A stretch of DNA of 64,000 bases from NCBI GenBank assembly GCA_024036415.1, contig JAMWET010000624.1, positions 422,501 through 486,500 of the forward strand, given 5' to 3'. Position numbers and translations under genes: made by a program. This document shows positions 12,055 through 23,098 of this stretch, one piece after another; position 1 is the first letter of the stretch, and the number at the start of each line of letters is the position of its first letter. This DNA is from Prochilodus magdalenae (taxonomy: Eukaryota > Chordata > Actinopteri > Characiformes > Prochilodontidae). A model generated the notes under the pieces. That model searched no databases and was not told the origin of the DNA. It worked only from the letters and a program-made list of their open reading frames with translations.

Positions 12055-13052
12055 TTAGGCTGGGCAGGTAGGCAGCTGGTCAGGTAGCAGGTAGCAGGAA
12101 GACCCGGTCACTCTCCCTTCAGTGTCCGGGTGGGTAAGTAGGCAGCTGGTCAGGGGCAGGTAGCAGGGAAACCCGGTCACTCTCCCTTCAGTGTCTGGCT
12201 GGGCAGGTAGCAGGGAAACCCGGTCACTCTCCCTTCAGTGTCTGGCTGGGCAGGTAGCAGGGAAACCAGGTCACTCTCCCTTCAGTGTCTGGCTGGGCAG
12301 GTAAGCAGCTGGTCAGGGGCAGGTAGCAGGAAAACCAGGTCAGTCTTCCTTCAGTGCCTGGCTGGGCAGGTAAGCAGCTGGTCAGGTAGCAGGGAAACCC
12401 GGTCACTCTCCCTTCAGTGTCCGGCTGGGCAGGTAGGCAGATGGTCAGGGGCAGGTAGCCGGGAAGCCCGGTCACTCTCCTTTAAGTGTCTGGCTGGGCA
12501 GGTAGGAAGCTGGTCAGGGGCAGGTAGCAGGGAGACCTGGTCACTCTCCCTCCAGTGTCTGGCTGGGTAAGTAGGCAGCTGGTCAGGGGCAGGTAGCCGG
12601 GAAGCCCGGTCACTCTCCTTTAAGTGTCTGGCTGGGCAGATAGGCAGCTGGTCAGGGGCAGGTAGCAGGAAAACCTGGTCACTCTCCCTTCAGTGTCTGG
12701 CTGGGTAAGTAGGCAGCTGGTCAGGGGCAGGTAGCAGGAAAACCTGGTCACTCTCCCTTCAGTGTCTGGCTGGGTAGGTAGGCAGCTGGTCAGGTAGCAG
12801 GGAAACCCCGTCACTCTCCCTTCAGTGTCTGGCTGGGTAAGTAGGCAGCTGGTCAGAGGCGGGCAGCAATGAAACCCGGCCACTCTCCCTTCAGTGTCTG
12901 GGTGGGTAAGTAGGCAGCTGGTCAGGGGCAGGTAGCAGGGAAACCCGGTCACTCTTCCTTCACTGTCTGGCTGGGCAGGTGGGCAGCTGGTCAGGTAGCA
13001 AGGAAACCCGGATGATCTCCCTTCAGTGTCTGGCTGGGCAGGTAAGCAGCTG
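12055..13052. repeat. Minisatellite, about 55-70 bp unit
   Basis: Repeated blocks are GGTCACTCTCCCTTCAGTGT, CTGGCTGGGCAGGTAGGCAG and CTGGTCAGGGGCAGGTAGCA. Some units lack the GGGGCAGGTAG block, which gives two unit lengths. About 15 copies are visible. Long reading frames across it on both strands are by-products of the periodicity. Confidence 0.96.
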
Positions 13053-14350
13053 GTCAGAGGTGCCCAGAGGGAGACCCACAGTTTGAAGCCAGACCGGAGG
13101 GCATCCATGAACGTTTCCAGAGTGTGGCAGCGATTCCAGCATCTGACTACAACAGCCTGGCTAAAAGGACAGAACCAGAGGGTAGCATAGACTTGGGAGC
13201 ACCCTGAATACCGGGCATCCATCCACTCCTCCGTCAGCTGAGTGATGAGATCATGTTTGTACTGCACAGTAGACAGTTGCACCACCCATCCTTTGCAGTC
13301 GTATGGGGGTTTCGCTCTGCACTCACTTTCCAGTCAGGCAAGTTCTTTCCTTGACTGCCACAGTTCCCGTTTCAGACAGTGGAAACTGGAAGCCGGAAGC
13401 GCATTGAGACTTTTTCCTGACCTCCTCCAGCTTCAGCATCAGACCGGCTTTTCAGAAACTTGGTGCGTCATTGGTCTCTTCCGGTCTACGTCTGCGTGAT
13501 CTGAGTGATGTGGCTCTAACTCTGCAGCTCAAACATGACGGCCATTCTTCTGGCTGAGGAGCTGCTCTGCAGAACTGCATGCTGGAACTTGTCCCTAAAC
13601 AGAACTTGTCTCTTGTTGTCCATTTTGCTGTGGGAATGGTGATGGTGTTAAGCCTGTGGCGTCTCCAGTTTTCCAGCCTGCAGTTGGACTTTCACTTCCT
13701 GCCTAAACCTTCTGAAAAAAGCTTCCACGTCACGTAGTCTTTAGCGAGTTTTTTGGTAAATATCAGCCGTAAATGATATAACTAGGAGCGACGCTGAGCA
13801 GAACGGTGTCTGTGACCAGAGCGGAAAATGGGAAAGCCGGAGCAGAGTGTTCGGAGAAGTGCGTTGAGTGAGTCTCCTGCTTCACACATGTTCTGGCGTA
13901 CGTCAGGCACTGACTGCTCTGATGAGGTCACAGGTAAGGTTCACTCCTGATGGCTCTTCCATGCAGATAATGTTTGTTCTAGCAGCGCAGCACAGTAGAG
14001 GGTGCACCAGTGTGTCAGCTACACCTTCCGGATCTGGCCTTGGCATGTTGCCGTTGGTATTTCGGACCGTGGACGAAGGAAGCACTTTGATGTACTCTCA
14101 CGGCTGTGTCCTGCTCTGTAGGCATCAGCGGGCCTCGTTCTCAGATCCTCAGCCAGCTGGTTCCAGGAGCCCGTGATTTCTGAGCTGAAGTGTGAGGAGT
14201 CTGAGAATTTAGGATGCTCTGTAATTCTCATCAGCTGACTTCCCTATACAGTCCCTGACCCGCCTAACCAGACCAGGCCAGACAGTTAGGGCCCAGTTAT
14301 GGTTCCGCATTCCTTTGCAGTGGGACATACATTTTTACCCAACGGCATCG
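13053..14350. other. GTDC1 intron, no gene recognised
   Basis: The sequence is unique and of balanced composition. Short open frames exist on both strands, but none has a recognisable domain or convincing splice sites. Confidence 0.4.
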
Positions 14351-14351
14351 T

Positions 14352-15275
14352 CTACTTCTTCTTCTTCTCCTTCTTTTACTTCTACTTCTTCTTCTTCTCC
14401 TTCTTCTCCTTCTGTTTCTTCTCCTTCTTCTTCTCCTTCTGTTTCTTCTACTTCTCCTTCTTCTTCTCCTTCTGTTTCTTCTGCTTCTTCTCCTTCTTCT
14501 TCTCCTTCTTCTCCTTCTGTTTCTTCTACTTCTTCTTCTCCTTTATCTCCTTTTGCTTCTCCCTTTTCTTCTCCTTCTCTATTTTCTTCTTTCTTCTGTT
14601 TCTTCTACTCCCTCTCCTTTTTCTTTATCGTCTACTTCTTCTCCTTTTTCTTCTCCTTCTTCTCCTTTTTCTTTGTCGTCTACTCCTTTTTCTTCTCCTT
14701 CTATTTCTTCTACTTCCTCTCCTTTTTTTATCGTCTACTCCTTTTTCTTTTCCCTCTGCTTCTTCTACTTCTACTTATTCTCCTTCTTCTCCTTTTTCTT
14801 CTCCTTCTTCTACTTTTTCTTCTCCTTCTTCTCCTTCCGCTTTCTTCTACTTCTTCTGCTGCTTCTCCTTCTTCTTCTCCTTTTTCTACTTCCTCTTCTC
14901 CTTCTACTTTTACTTCTACTTTTTCTCCTTCTTATCTTCATCTTCTGCTTCCTCTTCTTCTTCTTCTTCTTTTTCTGCTTCTCCTTCTCCTTTTCTTCTC
15001 ATTCTTCTTCCTCTCCTTCTTCTTTTACTTCTACTTTTTCTTCTTCTCATTTTTCTACTCCTTTTTCTTCTAGTTCTTCTCCTTCTTTATCTTCTCCTTC
15101 CTCCTCTCCTTCTTCTTCTCCTACATCTTCATATTCTGCTTTCTCTTCTCCTCCTTCTTCTTCTTCCCCATCTACTTCTCCTTCTCCTACATCTCCTACT
15201 CCTCCTTAATCTACTTCTTCTTCTTCTCCTTTTTCATCTTATTCTTCTATTCCTTCTTCTAATATACTCATCTGT
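14352..15275. repeat. Pyrimidine-rich TTC/TCC microsatellite
   Basis: Over 900 bp of the plus strand is almost entirely C and T, built from TTCTTCTCC-like units with occasional TACTTC, TGTTTC and ATCGTC variants. The long open frames through it are repeat artefacts. Such tracts can form triplex DNA and stall polymerases. Confidence 0.97.
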
Positions 15276-16499
15276 CTTTTTTCCCCATCCATGTTTTCCC
15301 CCAACAGAATCCCATTTGTTTTCATCCCATTACAAAACCTGCTGTCTCCCTTAACCTACAGTCACTAACCTGCATTGCCTCACCCAGGGCAGATCCCCAA
15401 ACTCTAATCCACAGGTATACTGACCTGCACTCCTCTATGTGTCCTTTATTCATCCCTCATTACTTCTACAACCTCCACAGCCTTGCAGGAAGTGGGGTCC
15501 ATTTAAGCTGTGGAACAGTTCCTTCAGGAAATGCCCTTTTCTAGCTCATCTCTGAGACTCGGGAAAAGTGCCCGGACTTCCGCACACTTCCGCACATGCC
15601 ACAAACACTGTCTTACTTTGCTCCCCTAAATCTTTTCCATACAGATGCACAGCCTCGTAGCTAAGGTGGAAAACCACAGACGCAAGCGGGGATAAGCGGG
15701 ACCGTCGTCGGCTTTTCCCCAAAGTGACACACTTGCTTTGTGTCTGCTCTCCAGTCTGGCACGGTGATCTGCAGGACCGACCGCGACCGTAAGAGTAGTG
15801 TGCCGCGTTCTCGTGCCTGTGCACGTGCACGCTCTCTCCCAACTCCTCAAAGTGTCAGTAGCATATTGAGCCCCTGCAATCCCCGCATAACATAACTGAC
15901 ATATTAATTAACCCTCTGCTAGGCTGTCAGCGGGGAATAAGGCGTCCTGCCGTCACGGAGGACGTTTTTATTTACGGGGCTGACAGGCCGGGTAATGGGC
16001 ATCCCCGCGGTTCGCCGTGTCACCTCACCGCAGGTCAACCAGTCTTAGACCGGAGGAGGTAACAAGTCACATCCACAATGTGGAGGGAATCAAAAGAGGC
16101 TGCGAAATTAATGAGGGAATCAGCGTCGAGCCACAGGGGGACGTGGCGACATAAAAGAAGCGGAAATGAGGATAAATAAGCCCCACTAATACCTCATCTG
16201 AAGCAGACTCGGCCCAAGTGGGAGGTGTCTTTTGTCGGAGCGCTTCTGGCCTCTCCGGTAATCGCCTTCGACCTTCAGCAGACATCACTTTTAGCGAGGA
16301 AAGCTCGTTCCTGCTCTGCGGTGTTGGGAAGAGGAAATGAGCTGCGAAATGAAAGGCGCTGAAATGAGGGGCGCTTGTCTGCTGGTGCGCAGGATCTTCT
16401 CCGGGCCTAGCTGAAGTGCGGGCCCCTCTTCTGCTCGGATGGGCCTTTCAAGCTCGTGGTTTGGGAATGATTTCCGGCTCGTTGGTTCCTCGCCGTTTG
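15276..16499. other. GTDC1 intron, unique, locally GC-rich
   Basis: No exon is recognised. The stretch 15880-16290 has balanced composition with words such as ATATTAATTAACCC and AAATTAATGAGGG and is not shared with other parts of the window. It is a weak candidate for a conserved noncoding element. Confidence 0.3.
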
Positions 16500-16754
16500 A
16501 GCATGTGGCCCCAGCTCTGAGATGCATATCAAATATGTCATTGCGTTATGGGTCAGATATCGTAGACCCAGTAATCGACATACATACACATGTGTAGTTG
16601 TTGGATATTAAAATCAAGCTCACCTCAGATGCGGTCCGTCTGGTGTGCCGTTTATAGCATGCTGATTCCGGGGTTCTGGTTTCGGGTCGGTATGTCTGTT
16701 CTATTCGTTTTGAACCCTTACTACTATCATATCGATATGATTTATATAATCTAC

Positions 16755-16807
16755 ATTACATTAGGTGAGGCATTTAGCAGACGCTCTTATCCAGAGAGAC
16801 TTACAGG
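16755..16807 (-). mobile_element. L2-type LINE 3' tail
   Basis: GGCATTTAGCAGACGCTCTT followed by ATCCAGAGAGACTTACA, read on the minus strand, is the conserved stem-loop tail of L2-clade LINEs (GGATAAGAGCGTCTGCTAAATG type). The rest of the same LINE probably continues after the Tc1-like insertion, from about 17330. Confidence 0.7.
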
Positions 16808-17325
16808 GGTTGGACAATGAAACTGAAACACCTGGTTTTAGACCACAGTCATTTATTAGTATGGTGTAGGGCCTCCTTTTGCGGCCAATACAGCGTCAGT
16901 TGGTCTTGGGAATGACATATACTGCGTCCTGCACAGTGGTCAGAGGGAGTTTAAGCCATTCTTCTTGCAGGATAGTGGCCAGGTCACTACGTGATGCTGG
17001 TGGAGGTTCGTCCTTCTTGGTGGTATGCTGACATTACCCTGGGATAACGTGGCTCTTGATACATCACAAAGTCTTGCTGTCTTGGTCACAGATGCCGCCA
17101 GCAAGACGTGCACCAACAGTCTGTCCTCTTTTGAAACTCTGGTATGTCCCATAATGCTGTGTGGCATTGCAGTATTTTGAGCAGAACTGTGCTCTTACCT
17201 GCTTAACTGAACCTTCACACTCTGCTCTTACTGGTGCAATGTGCAGTTAATTGAAGATTGGCACCAGGTCCAATTTAGCCTGAGTCTGACATTTCAAGCA
17301 TGTCAACCCCGTACAACCCCAGTGT
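16805..17325 (-). mobile_element. Tc1-like element, internally deleted (family C)
   Basis: On the minus strand the segment starts with a transposase N-terminus: GHTRVSKEDRLLVHVLLAAS followed by VTKTARLCDVSRATLS, a Tc1-type helix-turn-helix domain. It then jumps to the C-terminal region (DLATILQEEWLK-like) without the DDE catalytic core. The plus-strand end GGGGTTGGACAATGAAACTG is a Tc1-type terminal repeat; the other end is only partly matched (CCCCGTACAACCCC). It is a non-autonomous derivative that appears to interrupt the L2 LINE. Confidence 0.75.
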
Positions 17326-17329
17326 TTCC

Positions 17330-18000
17330 CAGCGCTCATACCTAGAACTCCACCATAGAGAAGGAAAGGTCTGGTAAGGTCATTATAAACCAAAAAGTGC
17401 AACCCCAGCCCACAACTATAGAGAAGGAAACAAGGTCATTATAAGTTCATACAAGTACATACACACAACTTACACCTCTACTAGAGCTCACTCACTAAGT
17501 GCATTACGAAGAGATGGGTCTTCAGTCTGCGTTTGAAGACCACGAGAGACTCCGCTGTTCTGACGCCCAGTGGGAGTTCATTCCACCATCTGGGAGCCAG
17601 GACAGAGAAGAGTCTGGACGCTTGTCTTCCATGAGTCCTCAGGGATGGCGGTCCAGTCGAGCTGTACTTGAAGCGCGAAGGGCTCGGGGTACAGATCGAC
17701 TCTTCACCATTGCCATAAGGTAGGGAGGGCCTGGCCTATTCTTGGCTTTGCAGGCATCAGAGTTTTAAATCTGATGCGGGCAACAACAGGAAGCCAATGA
17801 AGGGAGCGCAGCAGTGGAGTGACATAGGTGAACTTTGAAAGATTGAAGATGAGACAGGCTGCAGCGTTCTGGACAAGTTGCAAGGGCCTGATGGCCCGTA
17901 GAGGAAGACCAGCCAGGAGCGAGTTGCAGTAGTCTAGCCTTGAAATGACCAGAGACTGGACAAGCAGCTGGGTGGCTTCCTGAGAGCCCCCCCTAGGGCA
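17330..18000 (-). pseudogene. L2-like LINE, reverse transcriptase C-terminus and 3' UTR
   Basis: Minus-strand frames encode [38 protein letters not shown] and [19 protein letters not shown]. This is the post-catalytic region of LINE reverse transcriptases of the L2/Rex/Jockey type. The remainder toward 17340 resembles the long 3' UTR of such elements in fish. The 5' part is missing, as usual for LINE insertions, so this copy is dead. Confidence 0.85.
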
Positions 18001-18165
18001 GTGAGTACACTTGCTCGGGTGGTGGGCAGCCCTACCCACAGCGCCCGGGGAGCATTTGAGGGTTTGGTGCCTTCAGTCGTTGAACCTCAGTTGAGGGAAT
18101 GGAACCGGTAACCCTCCGGTCGCAAGGCTGGCTCCCTAATCTCCAGGCCATGACTGTCCCACGTC
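18000..18165 (-). mobile_element. tRNA-derived SINE head and body
   Basis: Read on the minus strand, ATTAGGGAGCCAGCCTTGCG followed by ACCGGAGGGTTACCGGTTCC is a tRNA-like head with a degraded B box (GGTTCCATTCC). The body has GCTCCCCGGGCGCTGTGGGT, a core seen in other fish SINEs. It abuts the LINE fragment at its 3' side. Confidence 0.65.
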
Positions 18166-18789
18166 TCGAGATGAAGATGCACATTTCTGATTTATTGTAC
18201 GTGACTTTACGAACTCTGCAACTTCTTTATTTTTAGCGAATTCGGGACAGCTATAAAACGTTGATAGCTGTTAATTAATAAATTTCATATCCAGAATGTC
18301 TTATATGTGTCTCATATTGGGAATTTTGTGATTCAGTCGTGAGGCAGATATCAAGAATTCACCTCACTGGGGTCTTCAGTCTACAATGTCTAAGGTATAA
18401 TTTAATAAAATTAATTAATGAACTATTTAAAAGCCCTTTTAGCAATATTTCTGAGCAGTTATGGTCTTTATGGTCTTATGATATTTGATGCTACAGCACA
18501 GGAGCTGCAGGAGATGGATCTGTTGTGTACATCATGCCCCATGTATCAGGTTTTGCGTAGGTGCCTCCTGACATTAGAAGTGCGTCTTCTGTTTTGGTAC
18601 CTGTGTGAGGGTGTAGTCGCTATTGATATTAAATTCCATATCCAGAATGTCTCATATTGTAAATATTGTGATTGAATCAATTAGCAGATATCAAGAAATC
18701 ACCTCACTCAACCACCTCACTTAATTTTAGTCTATATGTCTGTGTTTTGCTCATTATGAAGTTATTGTAGGAATATTATTTATGGTTTA

Positions 18790-19820
18790 TTTAATCCAGC
18801 ATGTGGCCTTAGCTCTGAGATGCCCATCAACTATGTCAATGCGTTATGGGTCACATGGTGTAGCAAGTGCCTCGAATGAGGTCCATCGCCAGCCGTGTTT
18901 GCTGCCTCGTATAGCACACTGATTCCAGTCCTCTAGTTTTGAGTCAGTATGTTCATATTGCATTATGATTGACATCGTAGTTGAAGATGCACATGCATGA
19001 TATTTATTATATGACGTTATTATATTATAGAATGTCATATTATAAGCTCTACTTCTATATATATACGACATGTTTTCTACGTGTCCAGAATGTAGAAGCT
19101 TCTGTAAAGGCTGAGAAAGCTATAAAAGCTGGTAAATATTAATAATTCATTTTTTATCCAAAATGCTTTGTATTTTTTGATCAAATCTTATTTAGAATTT
19201 ACTTCACTGTGAAAAATAATCTAGTAAAAACATTACACAGTTTTTTCTCATTATGAGATTGTTGTAGGATAATTCTAGTTTTATTATATTTATTTTTACA
19301 CATTTTTACTGGTTTTATCGTAGTGAAATCTGTTATCTGGATCAAATTAAAACAAGTGAAAAATTATAAAAAGTAGGTTGAATAATCCTAAAAGATTTTT
19401 TTCTTATAATGGTCTTATATCTGCTAGGGTTAAGGTATTTTAACCTGCCAATTTATGTTTTTGGAGTATATAAATAAATAAATAGTTAAAATATTATTTA
19501 CTATTCATGAAGTTCCTGCTGCTCACTGAATAAATCACCTTCTGGCGTCTTCAGTCTACAATGTCTAAGGTATAATTAAATAAAATAACAGTAATTATTT
19601 TTAAAACACTGTGATTCCAGACTTTTTAGTAATATCTCTAAGCAGTTATGGTCTGTATTTGTTTCTACAGCACCGATGCTGCTATATATATTGAGATATC
19701 TATTGTATAGATAATGCCACGTGTATCTGCGTACAGGTTTTGCGTAGGTACCTCCTGGCATTAGAAGTGCTTCTTCTGTTTTGATACCTTAGTTTAATAT
19801 TTCAGGGTGTAGTCGCTGCC
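18790..19820. repeat. Diverged tandem duplication, second unit
   Basis: This unit repeats, in order, ATGTGGCCTTAGCTCTGAGA, TCAATGCGTTATGGGTCACA, TCTTCAGTCTACAATGTCTA, AGCAGTTATGGTCTGT, GGTTTTGCGTAGGTACCTCC and GGGTGTAGTCGCT. It ends just before the polypyrimidine tract of the GTDC1 exon at 19852, so the exon itself is not duplicated. Divergence is considerable, with many indels. Confidence 0.8.
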
Positions 19821-19851
19821 AGATTTTCATATTCTGTTTCTTTGTTTGAAG

Positions 19852-19961
19852 GGAACATGACAAAGACCCTCAGCTGTTCTTCCAGACCTTGCTGAAGCTG
19901 AGAGAGCGGGAACTGAACTTTGAAGTGTCTGTCCTCGGGGAAACGTTTACCGACGTGCCAG
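19852..19961 (+). CDS. gtdc1: GTDC1 (QTMAN) internal exon
   Basis: The exon encodes [15 protein letters not shown] followed by [16 protein letters not shown], the start of the donor-sugar-binding C-terminal domain. Both segments are strongly conserved in GTDC1. The acceptor is a pyrimidine-rich tract ending AAG at 19849-19851, and the first base G completes the Trp codon of the previous exon. The last base G (19961) starts the Asp codon completed by the exon at 22644; the donor is GTATAC at 19962. It follows an 18.5 kb intron, the longest seen here for this gene. The sequence immediately upstream is the second copy of a diverged tandem duplication, which stops short of this exon. Confidence 0.95.
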
Positions 19962-20507
19962 GTATACGGTGGCCTGTGGAGATGAGATGCAAAGCCATAC
20001 AGATGTATTTTTAATATTATATCGAGCATATCGCATTAAAACCACGCTAGTCAGTTCAAGTAGGTCACACCCAGCGGCTCTAATGAAGTGGCAGTGTGAA
20101 ATGCAGGAAGACGTACGCACGCAGGCCGAAGCTGCTCAAAGTTTACTTCTAGTTTCGGAGACGCTGTTGGAGGAGTAGAGGTTCCATACGGTTTCTATAC
20201 TGGCACATACGTACCAGTCATCAGAGCCAATTATATATCTAGATATGTCTATATATCTACAATGTCTAGTATTGGAAATGTTTTAATTAAGTCTTAACCC
20301 ATAACAGCCCAGGCCCGTTTCCCCTTAAGGGAAAATAATGAAGGGTCAGTTATAAGATCAAAAAGATCAGTCTTATTGTGACAAAGAGGTCACATGGCAT
20401 CTTCTGTAAGTATTATAGAGTCATAATACTGGTAGGGTATCTCACAACAACAACAATTTCATAACTGGTATTCCATCATCGTGTTCTAGAAATGGCATCA
20501 GAATGGT

Positions 20508-21408
20508 TATATGTAATATAGAGTATGGGTATATGTAATATAGAATATGGGTATATGTAATATAGAATATGGGTGTATGTAATATAGAATATGGGTATAT
20601 GTAATATAGAGTATGGGTATGTGTAATATAGAATATGGGTATGTGTAATATAGAATATGGGTATATGTAATATAGAACATGGGTATATGTAATATAGAAT
20701 ATGGGTATATGTAATATAGAATGTGGGTATATGTAATATAGAGTATGGTATATGTAATATAGAATATGGGTATGTGTAATATAGAATATGGGCATGTGTA
20801 ATATAGAACATGGGTATATGTATTATAGATTATGGGTATATGGTATATAGAATAGGGGTATATGTAATATAGAATATGGGTATATGTTATATAGAATAGA
20901 TATAGAGTATGGGTATATGTTATATAGAATATGGGTATATGTTATATAGAGTATGGGTATATGTAATATAGAATGTGGGTAAATGAAATATAGAATATGG
21001 GTATATGTTATATAGAGTATGGGTATATGTTATATAGAATGTGAGTATGTGTAATATAGAATATGGCTATATGTTATATAGAATATGGGTATATGTTATA
21101 TAGAGTATGGGTATATGTTATATAGAATATGGGTATATGTTATATAGAATATGGGTATATGTTATATAGAGTATGGGTATATGTTATATAGAATGTGGGT
21201 ATATGTTATATAGAATATATAATATGGGTATATGTTATATAGAATATGGGTATATGTTATATAGAGTATGGGTATATGTTATATAGAATATGGGTATATG
21301 TTATATAGAGTATGGGTATATGTTATATAGAATATGGGTATATGTTATATAGAGTATGGGTATATGTTATATAGAATATGGCTATATGTTATATAGAGTA
21401 TGGGTAGG
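20508..21408. repeat. Minisatellite, 22 bp unit (GGGTATATGTAATATAGAAT)
   Basis: About 40 copies of a unit close to GTATATGTAATATAGAATATGG occur in tandem. Copies up to about 20830 mostly read GTAATATAG, whereas later ones mostly read GTTATATAG, so two homogenised blocks lie side by side. It lies in the GTDC1 intron between the exons at 19852 and 22644. Confidence 0.96.
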
Positions 21409-21559
21409 ATGAAGCTGTATAAAGAACCTTATAGACTTTTAAAAGGCTTGTGATATATACGCCACTCTGAGCTCTTATGGGTTAAGGCAGATATCAAGAA
21501 CTCACCTCAAAAAGCAAAGTATATATATATATAAAGTATATAAATATATATATATACAT

Positions 21560-21700
21560 ACCAAAAGGAGTCCATGATCACCAATACCAGCTGTGACTGG
21601 GTTTGGCCTGGACTGGATAAATTTCTGAATGAGGCCCCATCAATGTTCAGACACTCTTCCATCAAAGAATCGCTCAGTTGGACCAAGCATCACATGAATG
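21560..21700. repeat. Dispersed repeat D, copy 1
   Basis: The blocks ACCAGCTGTGACTG, CTGGACTGGATAAATTTCTG and TCAATGTTCAGACACTC match the copies at 50030-50240 and 57430-57720. It is probably an old DNA transposon of unidentified family. Confidence 0.6.
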
Positions 21701-22100
21701 AAGGATCAGAGAGACAGAAGTCCATCAGATGGACGGCCATATATACAGGAATGGAAGAGATGACGGCAGCTGGTCTCGTTTGCTAGCTTTTGGTTATCCT
21801 TGTTAGCCTTAGCTGGCTAGGTTTCTCCAAAGACCCCAGCATTGTGATCGCTCCTGGTGTTCTCAGAACAATGGACTCACCGACCAGCCCCGGAGTCCAG
21901 ACCTCAACGTCACCGAATCTGTTGGGGGTTATAGGAATGGTGAGGAGAAGCAAAAGATGCCGAACCAACTTCTAAGACTGAACGGAGGCTGACTCTCCAA
22001 CACCCGATAGACCCGATGGCATGGTCTCCGACTTGTGCACGCCTCCTCAATGCTCCCATCTCCTACCGTCATCAGCACTGGAACAAGGCTGGTCTGTTAA
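21700..22100 (+). mobile_element. Degraded Tc1/mariner-like transposase piece
   Basis: Around 21875-21945 one frame reads QPRSPDLNVTES followed by VGGY, resembling the SPDLNPIENLW motif that precedes the third catalytic acid of Tc1/mariner transposases. A related block (GTGTTCTCAGAACAATG and GAGTCCGGAC/GAGTCCAGAC) occurs at 44655-44700. Stops and frame changes show it is non-functional. Confidence 0.5.
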
Positions 22101-22643
22101 GTACACAGCTTCCGAGTTCAGAGATCATCCATTAGTCCTGTATGTCTGACGCTCAGAGCCATTTCATTGGTGAAATACACTTCCATTAGTAGATGATTAT
22201 GCTTTAATATCTTTTGGGCCGACTTTGATATTTATAGTGTCGTCCCGGGTTAATTTATACACCCGGAGCAGCTTTGGCAAAGAGAAGCACCCGGGAATCA
22301 CAATCTCTTCTATTGAGATCTACACTTTTATAGTCGCATAAACAGCTACAAGGAAGGAGGAAGGAAGGCCGTAAACGTTAGTCATATTCCGAAATGATGT
22401 TTACGACTGCTCGGAAGGCAATCACGCTGAAACTCTTTTAATCCATTTTGATTCGGCTAATAGGATCACTATTGATTAGCGTTTGCCCTTTCCCGTTTTA
22501 TACGTCCGAAGTTTATGACGGCCTCATGTTTTTCATTTTCCCTACAAACTACAGGCCGGAGCGCAAACTTGCCTCTCTCGCCTAATTGCTCCTCCGCTGA
22601 TGTCGACCGTCTCAGACTCGTGTTCTGTCCCTGTCCTTTGTAG

Positions 22644-22788
22644 ACGTCTTCGCCGAAGCCAAAGAACAGTTGGTCAGCCACATCCGGCACTGGGGTTTCA
22701 TGCCCAGTAAGGAGGACTACCTCAGAGCGCTGAGCCAAGCAGATGTCGTCGTTTCCACGGCCAAGCACGAGTTCTTCGGCGTGGCCAT
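22644..22788 (+). CDS. gtdc1: GTDC1 (QTMAN) internal exon with start of EX7E motif
   Basis: The exon reads [18 protein letters not shown], then [20 protein letters not shown] and [10 protein letters not shown]. The glutamate in KHEFFG (codon 22769-22771) is the first Glu of the EX7E motif typical of GT4-family retaining glycosyltransferases; the second Glu is encoded by the next exon. The [14 protein letters not shown] segment is the most conserved stretch of the family. The acceptor is TTTGTAG ending at 22643 and the donor GTAAGT begins at 22789. The final codon is split AT|G. The exon is 145 bp, has no stop and joins cleanly in frame on both sides. Confidence 0.96.
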
Positions 22789-23098
22789 GTAAGTCAGCTC
22801 TGCTGTCTGCCAGTGAAGGACATTTAATCCAAATGGATTGTTCCCACAGTGAGTTTGTAACAGTGTGTGTTTCTGCAGGAACCAAATGTCATTTTCTCCT
22901 GTTTTTCTTTCGCGAGAAGTTCTTCACGGTGGAAAGGGAGGCGCTCTCACGGGGCTGCAGAGCACCTGCGTGTGCTGGGCTGTGTTCTCTCGAATCAGAT
23001 TTCTGAGTATTGTTTTCTGGGGCAATGGCAATAAAACACAGAATTTGCCGATTTCTTAATTCAATTTTTGGCTGATGTCTTATGGCATTCCAAAAAGC

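Larger units (their letters stand above)
16500..18680. repeat. Diverged tandem duplication, first unit (with later insertions)
   Basis: Blocks at 16500-16700 (ATGTGGCCCCAGCTCTGAGA, TCATTGCGTTATGGGTCA) and at 18170-18640 (TCTTCAGTCTACAATGTCTA, AGCAGTTATGGTCT, GGTTTTGCGTAGGTGCCTCC) recur in the same order at 18790-19820. The first unit is split by a cluster of mobile elements at about 16755-18165 that is absent from the second unit. Confidence 0.8.

Noticed and set aside
12224..13285. Frames of 80-221 codons on both strands
   Set aside because: They come from the minisatellite periodicity; start positions lie within or just outside the array and no domain is present.
14299..15354. A long plus-strand open frame rich in Phe, Leu and Ser
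   Set aside because: It is translated from the TTC/TCC microsatellite. All three frames are open, with no exon signals or domain.
20442..20811. Minus-strand Tyr/Ile/Thr-rich frames
   Set aside because: They are translations of the 22 bp minisatellite.
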